Assembly (NCBI GenBank): GCA_038206985.1
Contig: JBBRAH010000005.1
Span: forward strand, 44,663-108,662
DNA length: 64,000 nucleotides
Reading direction: 5' to 3'
Source of the DNA: CAXMST01 sp038206985
GTDB lineage: Bacteria; Actinomycetota; Thermoleophilia; Solirubrobacterales; 70-9
Below, in pieces: positions 7,642-15,904 of this stretch. Under the pieces are notes generated by a model. It saw only the letters and a program-made list of their open reading frames with translations. It did no database searches and had not been told where the DNA came from. Within the stretch, counting starts at the first letter, position 1. The number at the start of each line of letters is the position of its first letter. The position numbers and the translations under genes were made by a program.

Positions 7642-9261
7642 CTACTCGGGTGGCCGGGGCCGAAACTCGCTGAGCCGGTCCTGCTCCAGCGCCGCCCTCG
7701 GCGTACCGTTCTCCGCGGGCGCCGGGGTCTCCCAGATCTCCGCGAATTCCGCCCCGCCCAGTCCATCGGCTTTCGCCGCGGGGGCTACATCGGCATGCTC
7801 GCCGTCGGGCGGCGGAGACAGTTCCTCGCCTGCTCCGTACTCCTCGTCCTCTCCGGTGGCCGGAGCCCCTGAAGCCTCCACCGGAACGCCGGGTGTCTCG
7901 GCAGGCTCGGGCGCCGGCCGGACCGGCGTCACGGAGCGCCCGTAGGCGTGGTCAGCCGATCCGTAGTCGATCTGGGCGGACTCGCCGCCTGGAGCCGGAG
8001 CCGCCATGCTCTCGCGGTCAAGCGGCGCGACCGGCTCGGGAGCAGTCGCAGCCGGCTCAGGCTCAGGCGCCGGTTCCGCCGCAGCCGGCTCGGGAGCCTC
8101 GGGTGGGTCGTCATAGGGCCGATCGGGGGCGGGTTTCTCCCCCCCAGGCTCATCGTCGAGCTGGCTCAGATCACTCGCCCGCTTGCCGGCGGACGCGAGC
8201 ATCAGCTTGAAGTCGTGCGGGCTGGAGGCGTACCCCATGGCCACGGCCTCGTCGACCAGGCCCGATCTGACCTGCCTTAGCAACGACTGGTCGAAGGTCT
8301 GCATTCCGTAGAACTCGCCCTCGGCGATCACCTGGCTGATCTTCCCGGTCTCGTTGGGATTGAGGATCAGGTCCTGGATGCGTCCTGTGACGACCATGAT
8401 CTCGCTCGCCGCGATCCGCCCGACTCCGTCGCTGGTTGGCACCAGCCGCTGCGAGACCGCACCCCTGAGCGTCGCCGAGAGCATCACGCGGGCCTGCTGC
8501 TGTAGGTGCGGTGGGAAGAAGTCGATGATCCGGTTGATGGTCTCGGTGGCGTCCAGGGTGTGCAGGGTCGAGAGCACGAGGTGGCCGGTCTCGGCCGCGC
8601 TCAGCGCCGTGCGCACCGTTTCCTCGTCGCGCATCTCGCCGACCAGGATCACATCCGGGTCCTGGCGCAGGATGCGGCGCATTGCCTTGCCGAAGCTCTT
8701 CGTATCGGAGCCGACCTCGCGCTGGTTGATGATCGACTTCTTGTCGCGGTGCAGGTACTCGATCGGATCCTCGAGCGTGACGATGTGGTGCGAATAGTTG
8801 CTGTTGATGTGGTCGATCATCGCCGCCAGCGTCGTCGACTTGCCGGAGCCCGTGGTGCCGGTCAGCAGGATGATTCCGCGCTGCTCGTCCGCGAGCTTGC
8901 GGATCACCGGCGGCAGACCGAGATCCTCGATCGTGCGCACCTGGAAGGGAATCGCCCGGCATACGATGGACACCGACCCGCGCTGGCGAAAGGCGTTGAC
9001 GCGGAAGCGGCTGACCCCCTTCAGTGAATAGGAGAAGTCGACCTCACCTTCGGCCGCGAATTCCTCACGGGCCCGATCGGTGGAGATCAGCTTGCGCAGC
9101 GCCCCCTCGGCGTCATCCTGGGTCAGTGAGTCGGCATCAGCGTCCAGCGGCCGCAACTCACCGTCGACGCGTCCCATCGGCGGCGAGTTGACCTTCAGGT
9201 GCAGGTCCGAACCCTCCGAGCGAACGAGCAGGGCAAGGCATTCATCGATCTCAAACGGCAT
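7642..9261 (-). CDS. pilT: PilT-family twitching-motility ATPase with Pro/Glu-rich tail
   Basis: A 539-residue hexameric-ATPase-type protein. Residues 1 to about 360 are PilT: SDLHLK near 18-23, Walker A GTTGSGKST (135-143), the Asp box EDPIEYLH, Walker B ILVGEMRDEET and the His box HLVLSTLHT. PilT drives retraction of type IV pili at the inner membrane. Residues ~370-539 are a Pro/Glu/Ala-rich low-complexity tail not present in classical PilT (~345 aa). I start at ATG 9261 (MPFEIDE), the usual PilT beginning; the longer frame from 9321 adds 20 non-conserved residues. No other pilus gene is in the window. Confidence 0.92.
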   Translation of the reverse strand: MPFEIDECLALLVRSEGSDLHLKVNSPPMGRVDGELRPLDADADSLTQDDAEGALRKLISTDRAREEFAAEGEVDFSYSLKGVSRFRVNAFRQRGSVSIVCRAIPFQVRTIEDLGLPPVIRKLADEQRGIILLTGTTGSGKSTTLAAMIDHINSNYSHHIVTLEDPIEYLHRDKKSIINQREVGSDTKSFGKAMRRILRQDPDVILVGEMRDEETVRTALSAAETGHLVLSTLHTLDATETINRIIDFFPPHLQQQARVMLSATLRGAVSQRLVPTSDGVGRIAASEIMVVTGRIQDLILNPNETGKISQVIAEGEFYGMQTFDQSLLRQVRSGLVDEAVAMGYASSPHDFKLMLASAGKRASDLSQLDDEPGGEKPAPDRPYDDPPEAPEPAAAEPAPEPEPAATAPEPVAPLDRESMAAPAPGGESAQIDYGSADHAYGRSVTPVRPAPEPAETPGVPVEASGAPATGEDEEYGAGEELSPPPDGEHADVAPAAKADGLGGAEFAEIWETPAPAENGTPRAALEQDRLSEFRPRPPE

Positions 9262-9366
9262 CAGCCTCGTTATCGGCCTCAGCCCCAGTCCCTTGAGCCC
9301 GCTCGCACAACTGGCCAGCAATGTTGCGCGGCGCCGTTCCCGTGCCTCGCCGGGCGACGGCCCTGC

Positions 9367-10299
9367 CTACGGCTTGAGCTTGATCTTCGCGCCGGTGGTC
9401 GAGCTGTCCGCCGCGTTCTCGGCCGTGGCCTTCAGTCCCAGCTTGCCCCGCCCCTTCTTGAGGAGACGGGAGACCTTGCGCTGCGTCTTCTTGTGGGACT
9501 TGAAGCGCAGGCTGAGTGCACGCTCCTCATTCGCACCGAGCTCAAGACCCACCGGCTTCAGCTTGAACTTCTTCGATTTGCCCCTGGCTTTCACCCGCGC
9601 CGATCCGGAGACCGTCGCTGAGCAGAACGTCCCGCCGCAGCTGACCTCGGTCTTCAGCTTGCGAACACTCTGTTTCCGGCGCGCCTGGAGCACCGCGTTC
9701 GGGGCCAGAGCGACCGGAATCTCGAGCGTCTGGGTTCCAAGCAGCCCGTCATAGGCGTCGGGCGCGAGCCCGGCTGCCGGGATCCTGACACGGAACTCGA
9801 CCTCGCAACGGACCACGCCATCGGAGGGGAGATCGCCTGCAGCAGTATCGACGGGTGCTGCAACGAGCTCCGCAAAGGTCGGGCCGTCGAGGGGGGCCGT
9901 GCCCGGCAGCGGAACCTCCCCGGGCGCGGAGATCGGTGGATCGAAGGAGACGTCGAGGGGATCGCACCCCACGGGTACCGGCTGTACGCGGAACCCGAGT
10001 GACCCAAGGGCGCTCTGAAGCGTCTCTGTCGCCGCCCCGCCGTTGGACGTGTCGAAGACGAGCGGTTGATTGCCGCTGGACTCGTCAACGGCGCCGGTGT
10101 TGACTGCAAGCAGTCCCAGCTGCTGATCAGCGATGGCGTCGACCCCCCTTGTGAGCCCTACAACCAGCACGCCCGCGGCCTGCAGGACGGCGTACGTCTC
10201 CGTGGCACCGGGGCCCGGGAAGGCAAAGCTGTCACCCGTACCGCAGGGCGGGTCAGGGAACAGGCTGGGAGCGTCGAGGCCAAGGAAGAGGGAGCCCGG
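9367..10299 (-). pseudogene. 5'-truncated vWA-type secreted protein remnant
   Basis: A minus-strand reading frame with strong coding character from a TAG at 10300-10302 to the stop at 9367. The segment around 10170-10215, with TYAVLQAAGVLVVGLT, resembles the second half of an integrin/von Willebrand A domain, where an alternative binding path follows AaLqaAgi; the metal-binding DxSxS part is absent. The rest is a beta-rich Lys/Arg-rich C-terminal region typical of surface proteins. A GTG at 10170 could start a 267-residue protein, but coding sequence continues 43 codons upstream without ATG, GTG or TTG. I therefore read it as an N-terminally truncated gene just downstream of rpoD. Expression from GTG 10170 cannot be excluded. 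Confidence 0.5.
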
Positions 10300-10321
10300 C
10301 TACAGCGAAGCTATGCCGGGC
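10294..10321 (-). terminator. Hairpin downstream of sigma factor gene
   Basis: Inverted repeat GCCCGGC (10294-10300) and GCCGGGC (10315-10321) with an inner AGC/GCT pairing around GAA. It lies 35-62 nt after the sigma factor stop on the minus strand. There is no U-tract, so its role as terminator is inferred from position. Confidence 0.4.
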
Positions 10322-10355
10322 GACCGATGACGCCGGCATCGGCGTTCCCAGTCGC

Positions 10356-11453
10356 TTAGGCGACTTCGCGGAGTTTTTGGGCCTCTGCGAGCGTCTGCAG
10401 CTTCTTGAGGCTCTGGTTCTCGATCTGGCGGATGCGCTCGCGGGTGACGTTGAACGTGCGGCCGACCTCGTCGAGGGTGCGGGGATGCTCGCCGCCGAGC
10501 CCGTAGCGGAGCTCGAGCACGCGGCGCTCGCGATAGGAGAGGTTCTCCAGGGCCTCACGCAGCGCCTCCTTGGTGAGCAGATCCGCAGCGCGATCGAACG
10601 GGGACTCCGCCTTCTCGTCCGCGATGAACTGACCGAACTCGGACTCCTCCTCGTCGCCGACCGGCTTCTCCAGCGAAACCGGAGCCTGCGCCGAGCGCTT
10701 GATCGAATCGACCTCGTCGGGCTCGATGCCGGTGACATCGGCGATCTCCTCCGGCGTGGGCTCGCGGCCCAGCTCGGTGACGAGCTTGCGCTCGGCACGG
10801 CCGATCTTGTTCAGCTTTTCGACGACGTGCACCGGGATGCGGATCGTGCGGGCCTTGTCGGCGAGCGCACGGGCGATCGCCTGGCGGATCCACCAGGTGG
10901 CGTAGGTCGAGAACTTGAAGCCCTTGCGGTAGTCGAACTTCTCCGCAGCGCGGACCAGCCCGAGCGTGCCCTCCTGGATCAGGTCGAGGAAGGGCAGGCC
11001 CTGGTTGCGGTAGTTCTTCGCGATCGAGACGACGAGCCGCAGGTTGGACTCGACCATCTTCTCCTTGGCCGCGAGGTCACCACGCTCGATGCGCTTCGCC
11101 AGCTCGACCTCTTCGGCCGCGGTCAGCAGGCGCACCTTGCCGATGTCCTTGAGGAACAGCTGCAGGCTGTCCGTCGTCATGTCCGGCTTGAGATCGATCG
11201 TGCTCTTGGCGCGGCGCTTGCCGCGCTTGCCGTCGTCACGCTCGGGCTGGGAAGCCTGGGCCGGATCGACGTCCTCTACGAGCTCGATTCCAGAGCGCTC
11301 GAGATGTCCGTAGAGCTCCTCGATATCGCCTTCATCGACGTCTACCTCGGCGACCGCTGTCGCGATCTCGCCGAAAGTGAGCACGCCAAGCTGCTGACCC
11401 TTGGTCAGCAGGTTCTTTACCTCTTCAAGTTCTTGAAGCTCAGCTACAAGCAT
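10356..11453 (-). CDS. rpoD: Primary RNA polymerase sigma factor (RpoD/SigA)
   Basis: A 365-residue sigma-70 protein with a short region 1.1-like N-terminus and a charged linker. Region 1.2-2 includes DSLQLFLKDIGKVRLL, and region 2.3-2.4 carries KFSTYATWWIRQAI. Region 3 and region 4.2 (RTLDEVGRTFNVTRERIRQIE) follow. This complete set of regions marks the housekeeping sigma factor, which directs RNA polymerase to TTGACA/TATAAT promoters. ATG 11453 is the first possible start after an in-frame TAG at 11460-11462, but it lacks a ribosome site; a small upstream ORF with a good site overlaps it. Confidence 0.95.
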   Translation of the reverse strand: MLVAELQELEEVKNLLTKGQQLGVLTFGEIATAVAEVDVDEGDIEELYGHLERSGIELVEDVDPAQASQPERDDGKRGKRRAKSTIDLKPDMTTDSLQLFLKDIGKVRLLTAAEEVELAKRIERGDLAAKEKMVESNLRLVVSIAKNYRNQGLPFLDLIQEGTLGLVRAAEKFDYRKGFKFSTYATWWIRQAIARALADKARTIRIPVHVVEKLNKIGRAERKLVTELGREPTPEEIADVTGIEPDEVDSIKRSAQAPVSLEKPVGDEEESEFGQFIADEKAESPFDRAADLLTKEALREALENLSYRERRVLELRYGLGGEHPRTLDEVGRTFNVTRERIRQIENQSLKKLQTLAEAQKLREVA

Positions 11454-11472
11454 TCGCGTCTACGCGCTCCAT
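11440..11472 (-). CDS. Ten-codon upstream ORF overlapping rpoD start
   Basis: ATG at 11470-11472 preceded by CAGGAAAAAGA, a usable ribosome site, opens the frame MERVDANACS and stops at 11440. The rpoD start (11453), in another frame, lies inside it. Ribosomes terminating 14 nt past the rpoD start could reinitiate there. Role as a coupling or leader peptide is inference. Confidence 0.35.
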   Translation of the reverse strand: MERVDANACS

Positions 11473-11575
11473 TCTTTTTCCTGTCGGTTGTCTCGGCCGC
11501 TCGGCGCCCGGCATTCGCGGAGACGGCATATGAGTTATCGGGCGTTGCGTGGGTGAAGTTGAGTCCCCGGCGCCG

Positions 11576-11603
11576 AAAAAAGCGGATCTTGCAGGATCCG
11601 CTT
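11576..11603 (-). terminator. Intrinsic terminator in the rpoD leader
   Basis: On the minus strand a perfect 9-bp stem AAGCGGATC/GATCCGCTT with a 6-nt loop (arms 11595-11603 and 11580-11588) runs directly into TTTTTT ending at 11576. This is a textbook rho-independent terminator, and it lies about 120 nt before the rpoD start rather than after a gene. Confidence 0.85.
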
Positions 11604-11644
11604 CCATACGCACCAACTTCGTTCGCCGCTGAAAAACTAACTGC
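11576..11644 (-). ncRNA. Short leader RNA or sRNA upstream of rpoD
   Basis: A predicted transcript of roughly 70 nt, bounded by the consensus promoter at 11651-11679 and the intrinsic terminator at 11576-11603. It holds no plausible long ORF. It is either a stable small RNA or the terminated form of the rpoD leader. The start near 11644 is estimated from the -10 position. Confidence 0.55.
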
Positions 11645-11650
11645 GGCGGC

Positions 11651-11679
11651 ACTATAGCCGCTATCTTTTCTGAAGTCAA
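11651..11679 (-). promoter_or_regulatory. Consensus sigma-70 promoter reading toward rpoD
   Basis: Minus-strand TTGACT (11679-11674) and TATAGT (11656-11651) are separated by exactly 17 nt. It is the best match to a housekeeping promoter that I noticed in this GC-rich window. It would start transcription near 11644, just before the leader terminator. Confidence 0.85.
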
Positions 11680-11831
11680 GGGTTGGTTCGGCCATCGATT
11701 ATGCCTGCAATCCCGTTTCGCGGTCCTCAGGGGGGGCGCCCGCACAGTTCCTAACACGGGCCTTCGGCCGTTGTTACGGCAAACGGTTCCGATCGGATTA
11801 CCGACCGGAACGCAATCGTCCGCGGAAGCGA

Positions 11832-12209
11832 GTGAAATACGTGTGGATGAGCGCTTCAGATGCCTCCTCAGCCGGCACCGCCGCGGGCGAGCCGGATGAC
11901 TCCGAAGAGGGACCCGGAATTCTCGGCAGCCTCCCCCGCAGCCGCCCCGCGGTCCGCAGCCCTCGCAGAGCCCGGGCCACGACCGGGGCCGGCTCGCCGT
12001 CCACCGACTCCGGCGGGTCGTCGAGCGGTGACGCAGGGCAACCGGCGGCAACCGACCCCAAGGCGGAAACCACACCGGAAGGCCGCGAGGCCGACGTCGA
12101 AGCGCTCGCCCGAGCCGGGATCTCGCTTGCAGGCGAAGCTGCAACGCTGGGCCTGCGGCTCGCCGGACGGGCCGCCGCCGCCCTTCGCGACGCAACTGAG
12201 CGACGTTGA
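11832..12209 (+). CDS. Small hypothetical protein coupled to YihY
   Basis: A 125-residue protein with a disordered Ser/Pro/Gly-rich N-terminal two-thirds and an amphipathic, Ala-rich C-terminal helix region (ALARAGISLAGEAATLGLRL). I do not recognise a family. Its stop overlaps the TTG start of the YihY gene as TTGA, strong evidence that it is translated and cotranscribed. Start is GTG 11832 or ATG 11847; GGAAG lies just upstream of the former. Function unknown; an accessory of the membrane protein is possible. Confidence 0.55.
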   Translation: MKYVWMSASDASSAGTAAGEPDDSEEGPGILGSLPRSRPAVRSPRRARATTGAGSPSTDSGGSSSGDAGQPAATDPKAETTPEGREADVEALARAGISLAGEAATLGLRLAGRAAAALRDATERR

Positions 12210-13207
12210 CCGCCGCCGGGGCCCGTCGTTCACTCAAGGCCTTCTGGCGCAGGGCATACGACGAGAACATCACGGGCATGGCGGGCATGGTCGCCTACAA
12301 CCTGCTGCTCTCGGTCTTCCCCTTCGCGCTGCTCGTGCTCTTCGTCTTCGGCCAGTTGCTCTCCAGCTCCGACATCGAGAGCACCGTCATCCGGGACCTC
12401 CAGCAACTGTTCCCCGAGACCGAGCAGGGCACCCTGGTCACCGAGCTCAACAGGATCCGGACCAACTCGACGGAGATCGGCATCGTGGCGATCGTCGCCG
12501 GGATCTGGATCGGCGCCAGCTTCTGGGGGGCGATGGACACCGCCTTCTGCCGCATCTATCACGTCGAATGCAGAAGCTGGCTCGCGCAAAAGCGCTTCTC
12601 GCTGATCATGCTTGCGGTGGTCGCGCTCTTCCTCGCGGCCAGTGTCTCAATCCCGGCGATCGAAGGTCTCGTCCTCGCCGGCGTAGACGACCTGCCCTTC
12701 GGCCTCTCAGATGCGGCCTGGGTCACGAGCTTGACGCTGGTCGCGGGTGGCCTGCTGATCGGCTTTTTGATGCTCTGCCTGATCTACTGGGCCGTACCCA
12801 AGGGCCACATGCCCTGGCGCGGAGTCTGGCCCGGCGCTCTGTTCGTCTCGATCGCCGGCGGCGCCGCCAACATCGCCTTTCCCGTGTACCTCGTGAACCT
12901 CTCCTCGGTGGGCGAGTTCGGCCGCATCGTGAGCTTCGTGCTGGTGGCGCTGATCTGGTTCTACCTGCTGGCGCTCGGCATGCTTGCCGGGGCCGTGATC
13001 AACGCCCTCCGCTACGAGCTGCACGACACCGGCACCCTGCGCGGCATGACCGAGGACTTCGCAACCCGTGGCGGCAACCCGCTCGGGGTTGCGCCCGAGT
13101 CCTTCTCGGAGCGCCCCGCCGGCGGCGCCGAGCGAGCCGGCGAAGGTGAGAGCCGACCCCGGTCACGGCCGCTCATCGACCCGGGCTCAGAACCGCACAA
13201 CGAGTGA
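12206..13207 (+). CDS. YihY/BrkB-family inner membrane protein
   Basis: A 333-residue integral membrane protein with about six transmembrane helices and the family landmarks NITGMAGMVAYNLLLSVFPF near the N-terminus, FWGAMDTAFCRIY, and the late YWAVPKGHMPWRGVWPGA. YihY proteins were once called ribonuclease BN in error; their function is not established, though an envelope or transport role is usually assumed. The C-terminus (~50 residues) is polar and cytoplasmic. It starts with TTG inside the stop of the upstream small gene and ends overlapping the next start, so the three genes form a coupled operon. Confidence 0.9.
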   Translation: MTAAGARRSLKAFWRRAYDENITGMAGMVAYNLLLSVFPFALLVLFVFGQLLSSSDIESTVIRDLQQLFPETEQGTLVTELNRIRTNSTEIGIVAIVAGIWIGASFWGAMDTAFCRIYHVECRSWLAQKRFSLIMLAVVALFLAASVSIPAIEGLVLAGVDDLPFGLSDAAWVTSLTLVAGGLLIGFLMLCLIYWAVPKGHMPWRGVWPGALFVSIAGGAANIAFPVYLVNLSSVGEFGRIVSFVLVALIWFYLLALGMLAGAVINALRYELHDTGTLRGMTEDFATRGGNPLGVAPESFSERPAGGAERAGEGESRPRSRPLIDPGSEPHNE

Positions 13208-13845
13208 TGCAGCCCGCGGCCGGCCCGGCGCGCATCACATTGCTGCCCGATCCCGCGGGTGGGCCCGCCGGGGCCGACGGGCCCGTGAGGACCGTGCAGG
13301 CGGCCGAACTCGAGCTACCGCTCCAGCGCCTGACCACCGCCTGGGCGCCCGAGTATCTGGAGCGCCTCGCGCGGGCATACTGGGCCTATCTGGAGCGGGT
13401 CTCCCTCGGTCTACTCCGGATCCACTACGACACCTCGGGCCGCACGGTGGTCCTGCTCAGCAGGCGGCTGCCGCTACTCCGCTTCCGGCGCCCCGTCTAC
13501 GCGATGTCGCCCTCCCTCGGGCAGGTGACCTGGCCGATCGAGCGGGGCATCCTGGTGGCGCCGGGCGGCCGTGGACGGGGTTATCTGAGGATCACGATCC
13601 GCCGGCTCGAAGATGCGGACAATCCACCCGGAACGGGGAGGATCCTGGTCGCGGCCGAGGTCGCGAACTTCTACCCCGGACTGCGGTTCAGTGGGCGCGC
13701 AACACGGCTCGGCGCCTGGCTCTACAACCAGACCCAGATGCGCATCCACGTGATCGTCACACGCGGCTTCCTCCGCTCCCTGGCACGCATGGAGCTGCCC
13801 GAGTCCCGGGTCGGAGCCCTGCTCGACCCTCCGGCCCAGCCCTAG
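13207..13845 (+). CDS. Hypothetical protein downstream of YihY
   Basis: A 212-residue soluble-looking protein with no recognised motif, signal peptide or membrane helix. It has Trp/Tyr-rich helices near residues 45-70 and then a beta-rich section with basic patches (RRLPLLRFRRP). Start overlaps the YihY stop as TGATG (GTG at 13204 would also be in frame). Overlap implies coupling with YihY. It ends 4 bp from a convergent gene, with no space for a terminator. Function unknown. Confidence 0.7.
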   Translation: MQPAAGPARITLLPDPAGGPAGADGPVRTVQAAELELPLQRLTTAWAPEYLERLARAYWAYLERVSLGLLRIHYDTSGRTVVLLSRRLPLLRFRRPVYAMSPSLGQVTWPIERGILVAPGGRGRGYLRITIRRLEDADNPPGTGRILVAAEVANFYPGLRFSGRATRLGAWLYNQTQMRIHVIVTRGFLRSLARMELPESRVGALLDPPAQP

Positions 13846-13849
13846 TCGG

Positions 13850-14749
13850 CTAGCCGCGCTCGACGTCCGCGACCGCGGCGGCCATCGCGGCGGCCATCGG
13901 GGTGCGCTCGACGGCGAACAGGTCCATCCCGGAGGGGTCATTGACCACGGTGTCGGTCGCGAGACCTTCGACGAGCGGGCGGGCGACGCCGGCGTCCACA
14001 GGCGTCACCAACCCGATCCAGTGGGAGCTGAGGCCAGGAGAGAGGACCGGGACCTTGAGCCGGGGCCTCGGCCTGACTCCGATCGCCTTGGCGGCCGCGT
14101 CCATCAGACCGGCGTAGGTGGTCACCTCGGGACCGCCGATCTCGACGGTGCGCCCGGTCGAGGCCGGGACCTGAGGCGCCGAGCGCAGGTAGGCGAGCAC
14201 GTCGGCGATGGCGATCGGCTGCGTCCGGTTCGCGGTCCAGCTCGGGGCGATCATCAGCGGCAAACGTTTGACGAGGTAGTAGATGGTCCGAAACGACTCA
14301 CTGCCCGATCCGAGCACGGCGGCTGCCCGGAAGTAGGTGAGCGGGACGCCGCTGTCGGCGAGCGTCATCGCCGTTTCGTGCCGCGAGTGCAGGTGCCGGG
14401 AGGCATCCTCGCCGCCGAGTCCGCCCAGGTAGACGATGCGCTCGACTCCCGCCGCACGCGCCGCCTCACCGAAGTTCGCGGCCGCTTTGCGGTCGCGCTC
14501 TTCGAAGTCGCCGTCGCCGCCACGCCCCATCGAGTGCACGAGGTAGTACGCGCAGCTCACACCGTCGAGAGCCGGCGGCAGGGTGTCGGGCTCGAGGACG
14601 TCGGCCTGAACGATCTCCGCGCCTGCCTTCTCGAGGTTGGAGGCCTTGGCGGGAGTCCGGGCGGTCGCGCGCACCTGCTCTCCGTCCTCGAGGAGGGCGT
14701 GGGTGAGCAGAGTGCCGATATAGCCGGTCGCGCCGGAAACGAGGATCAT
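13850..14749 (-). CDS. NmrA/YbjT-like NAD(P)-binding oxidoreductase
   Basis: A 299-residue atypical short-chain dehydrogenase. The Rossmann motif is GATGYIG (residues 6-12), followed by an arginine-rich ATARTPAKA segment suited to NADP. YYLVHSMG and the later YLGGLGG match the YbjT-like NAD(P)H-binding group often annotated with DUF2867 neighbours. Substrate unknown; these proteins act as reductases or redox sensors on quinones or sugars. The gene stands between a convergent gene and glpX (47 bp away), possibly cotranscribed with glpX. Confidence 0.85.
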   Translation of the reverse strand: MILVSGATGYIGTLLTHALLEDGEQVRATARTPAKASNLEKAGAEIVQADVLEPDTLPPALDGVSCAYYLVHSMGRGGDGDFEERDRKAAANFGEAARAAGVERIVYLGGLGGEDASRHLHSRHETAMTLADSGVPLTYFRAAAVLGSGSESFRTIYYLVKRLPLMIAPSWTANRTQPIAIADVLAYLRSAPQVPASTGRTVEIGGPEVTTYAGLMDAAAKAIGVRPRPRLKVPVLSPGLSSHWIGLVTPVDAGVARPLVEGLATDTVVNDPSGMDLFAVERTPMAAAMAAAVADVERG

Positions 14750-14796
14750 TGGATCCTCTTACCCCGATCCGGATGAGTCGAGACGACCACTAGCCG

Positions 14797-15813
14797 TTAG
14801 CCGTAGCGGCCGCCGGTTACCTCGCGCAGCTTGGCCCTGTCGTGGGTCGCGCTGACCTTGCGTACGGTCCCTGAACGCGAGCGCATGACCAGCGACTCCG
14901 TGGTCGCCTGACCGCTGCCGAGGTAACGGACCCCCTGCAAAAGATCTCCATCGGTGACACCCGTAGCTGCGAAGAACGCGTTGTCGCCGCCGACGAGATC
15001 GTTCACCGTGAGCACGCGGTCGACCTCGTAGTCGGCATCCTCGGCCGCCTTGCGCTCGTCGGCGTCGCGAGGCCAGAGGCGACCGAGGATCTCGCCGCCC
15101 AGGCATTTGATCGCGGCGGCCGAGAGGACGCCTTCGGGGGTGCCGCCGATCCCCCAGAGCAGATCCACCCCGGTTCCCGGCGTCACGGCCAGCAGGGCGG
15201 CCGAGACGTCGCCGTCGCTGATGAAGCGGATGCGGCTGCCGGCCTCGCGGATCTGGCGCACGCCCTCATCGTGGCGGTCGCGGTCGAGGATCACGGTGGT
15301 GACCTCCGTGGGCGAAACCCCGCGGCGCTCGGCAACGCGCTGGACGACGTCGCCGACGGGCTCGGTGAGGCTCAGGCAGTCGGCGATCTCGGAGCCGCCG
15401 ACCAGCTTCTCCATGTACACGCAGGGCCCGGGGTCGAACATCGTGCCGCGCTCGGAGAGGGCGACCACGGTGAGCGCCGAGGGCATGCCCCGGGCGCAGA
15501 GCGTCGTCCCCTCGAGCGGATCGACGGCGATATCGACCTGCGGCGGGCTACGGTCGCCGATCTCCTCGCCGTTGAAGAGCATCGGTGCCTCATCCTTCTC
15601 GCCCTCCCCGATCACGACGAGCCCGTCCATCGGCACCGTGTCCATCAGGAGCCGCATCGCATCGACGGCGGCGCCGTCCGCCGATTCCTTCTCGCCGCGC
15701 CCGACCCAGCGGGCGGCGGCCAGCGCAGCAGCCTCGGTAACGCGCACCAGCTCGAGGGCGAGGTTACGGTCGGGCGTGGTGTCCGACCGTGGATTCTGAG
15801 AAATCACTCCCAT
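14797..15813 (-). CDS. glpX: Class II fructose-1,6-bisphosphatase (GlpX)
   Basis: A 338-residue enzyme that removes the 1-phosphate of fructose 1,6-bisphosphate in gluconeogenesis. It shows the class II signatures IGEGEKDEAPML (metal ligands Glu/Asp) and VDPLEGTTL, and later LWGIGGTPEGVLSAAAI. Length matches family members (320-345). The start MGVISQNPRS at ATG 15813 is typical; a longer frame from 15876 is unsupported. On the minus strand TAGGTT lies 10 nt upstream, consistent with a very short leader. No Shine-Dalgarno is seen; AGGAGG in this spot is on the other strand. Confidence 0.95.
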   Translation of the reverse strand: MGVISQNPRSDTTPDRNLALELVRVTEAAALAAARWVGRGEKESADGAAVDAMRLLMDTVPMDGLVVIGEGEKDEAPMLFNGEEIGDRSPPQVDIAVDPLEGTTLCARGMPSALTVVALSERGTMFDPGPCVYMEKLVGGSEIADCLSLTEPVGDVVQRVAERRGVSPTEVTTVILDRDRHDEGVRQIREAGSRIRFISDGDVSAALLAVTPGTGVDLLWGIGGTPEGVLSAAAIKCLGGEILGRLWPRDADERKAAEDADYEVDRVLTVNDLVGGDNAFFAATGVTDGDLLQGVRYLGSGQATTESLVMRSRSGTVRKVSATHDRAKLREVTGGRYG

Positions 15814-15904
15814 AGGAGGACAGAACCTATCTGACCCCAACCGCACCACGCCGCCCGCCCAAAACCGACCGACCATCGCGGCTCCGGCCGTGATTCCAGC
15901 AAGA

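Larger units (their letters stand above)
11454..11831. other. Intergenic control region between rpoD and the YihY operon
   Basis: About 380 bp without a normal gene. The left half holds the small upstream ORF, terminator, leader RNA and promoter described separately. The right half (11700-11831) is unremarkable and presumably contains the rightward promoter for the small gene at 11832. Confidence 0.7.

Noticed and set aside
15814..15819. AGGAGG as a ribosome site near glpX
   Set aside because: It is on the plus strand, and no plus-strand ORF of coding character follows it.
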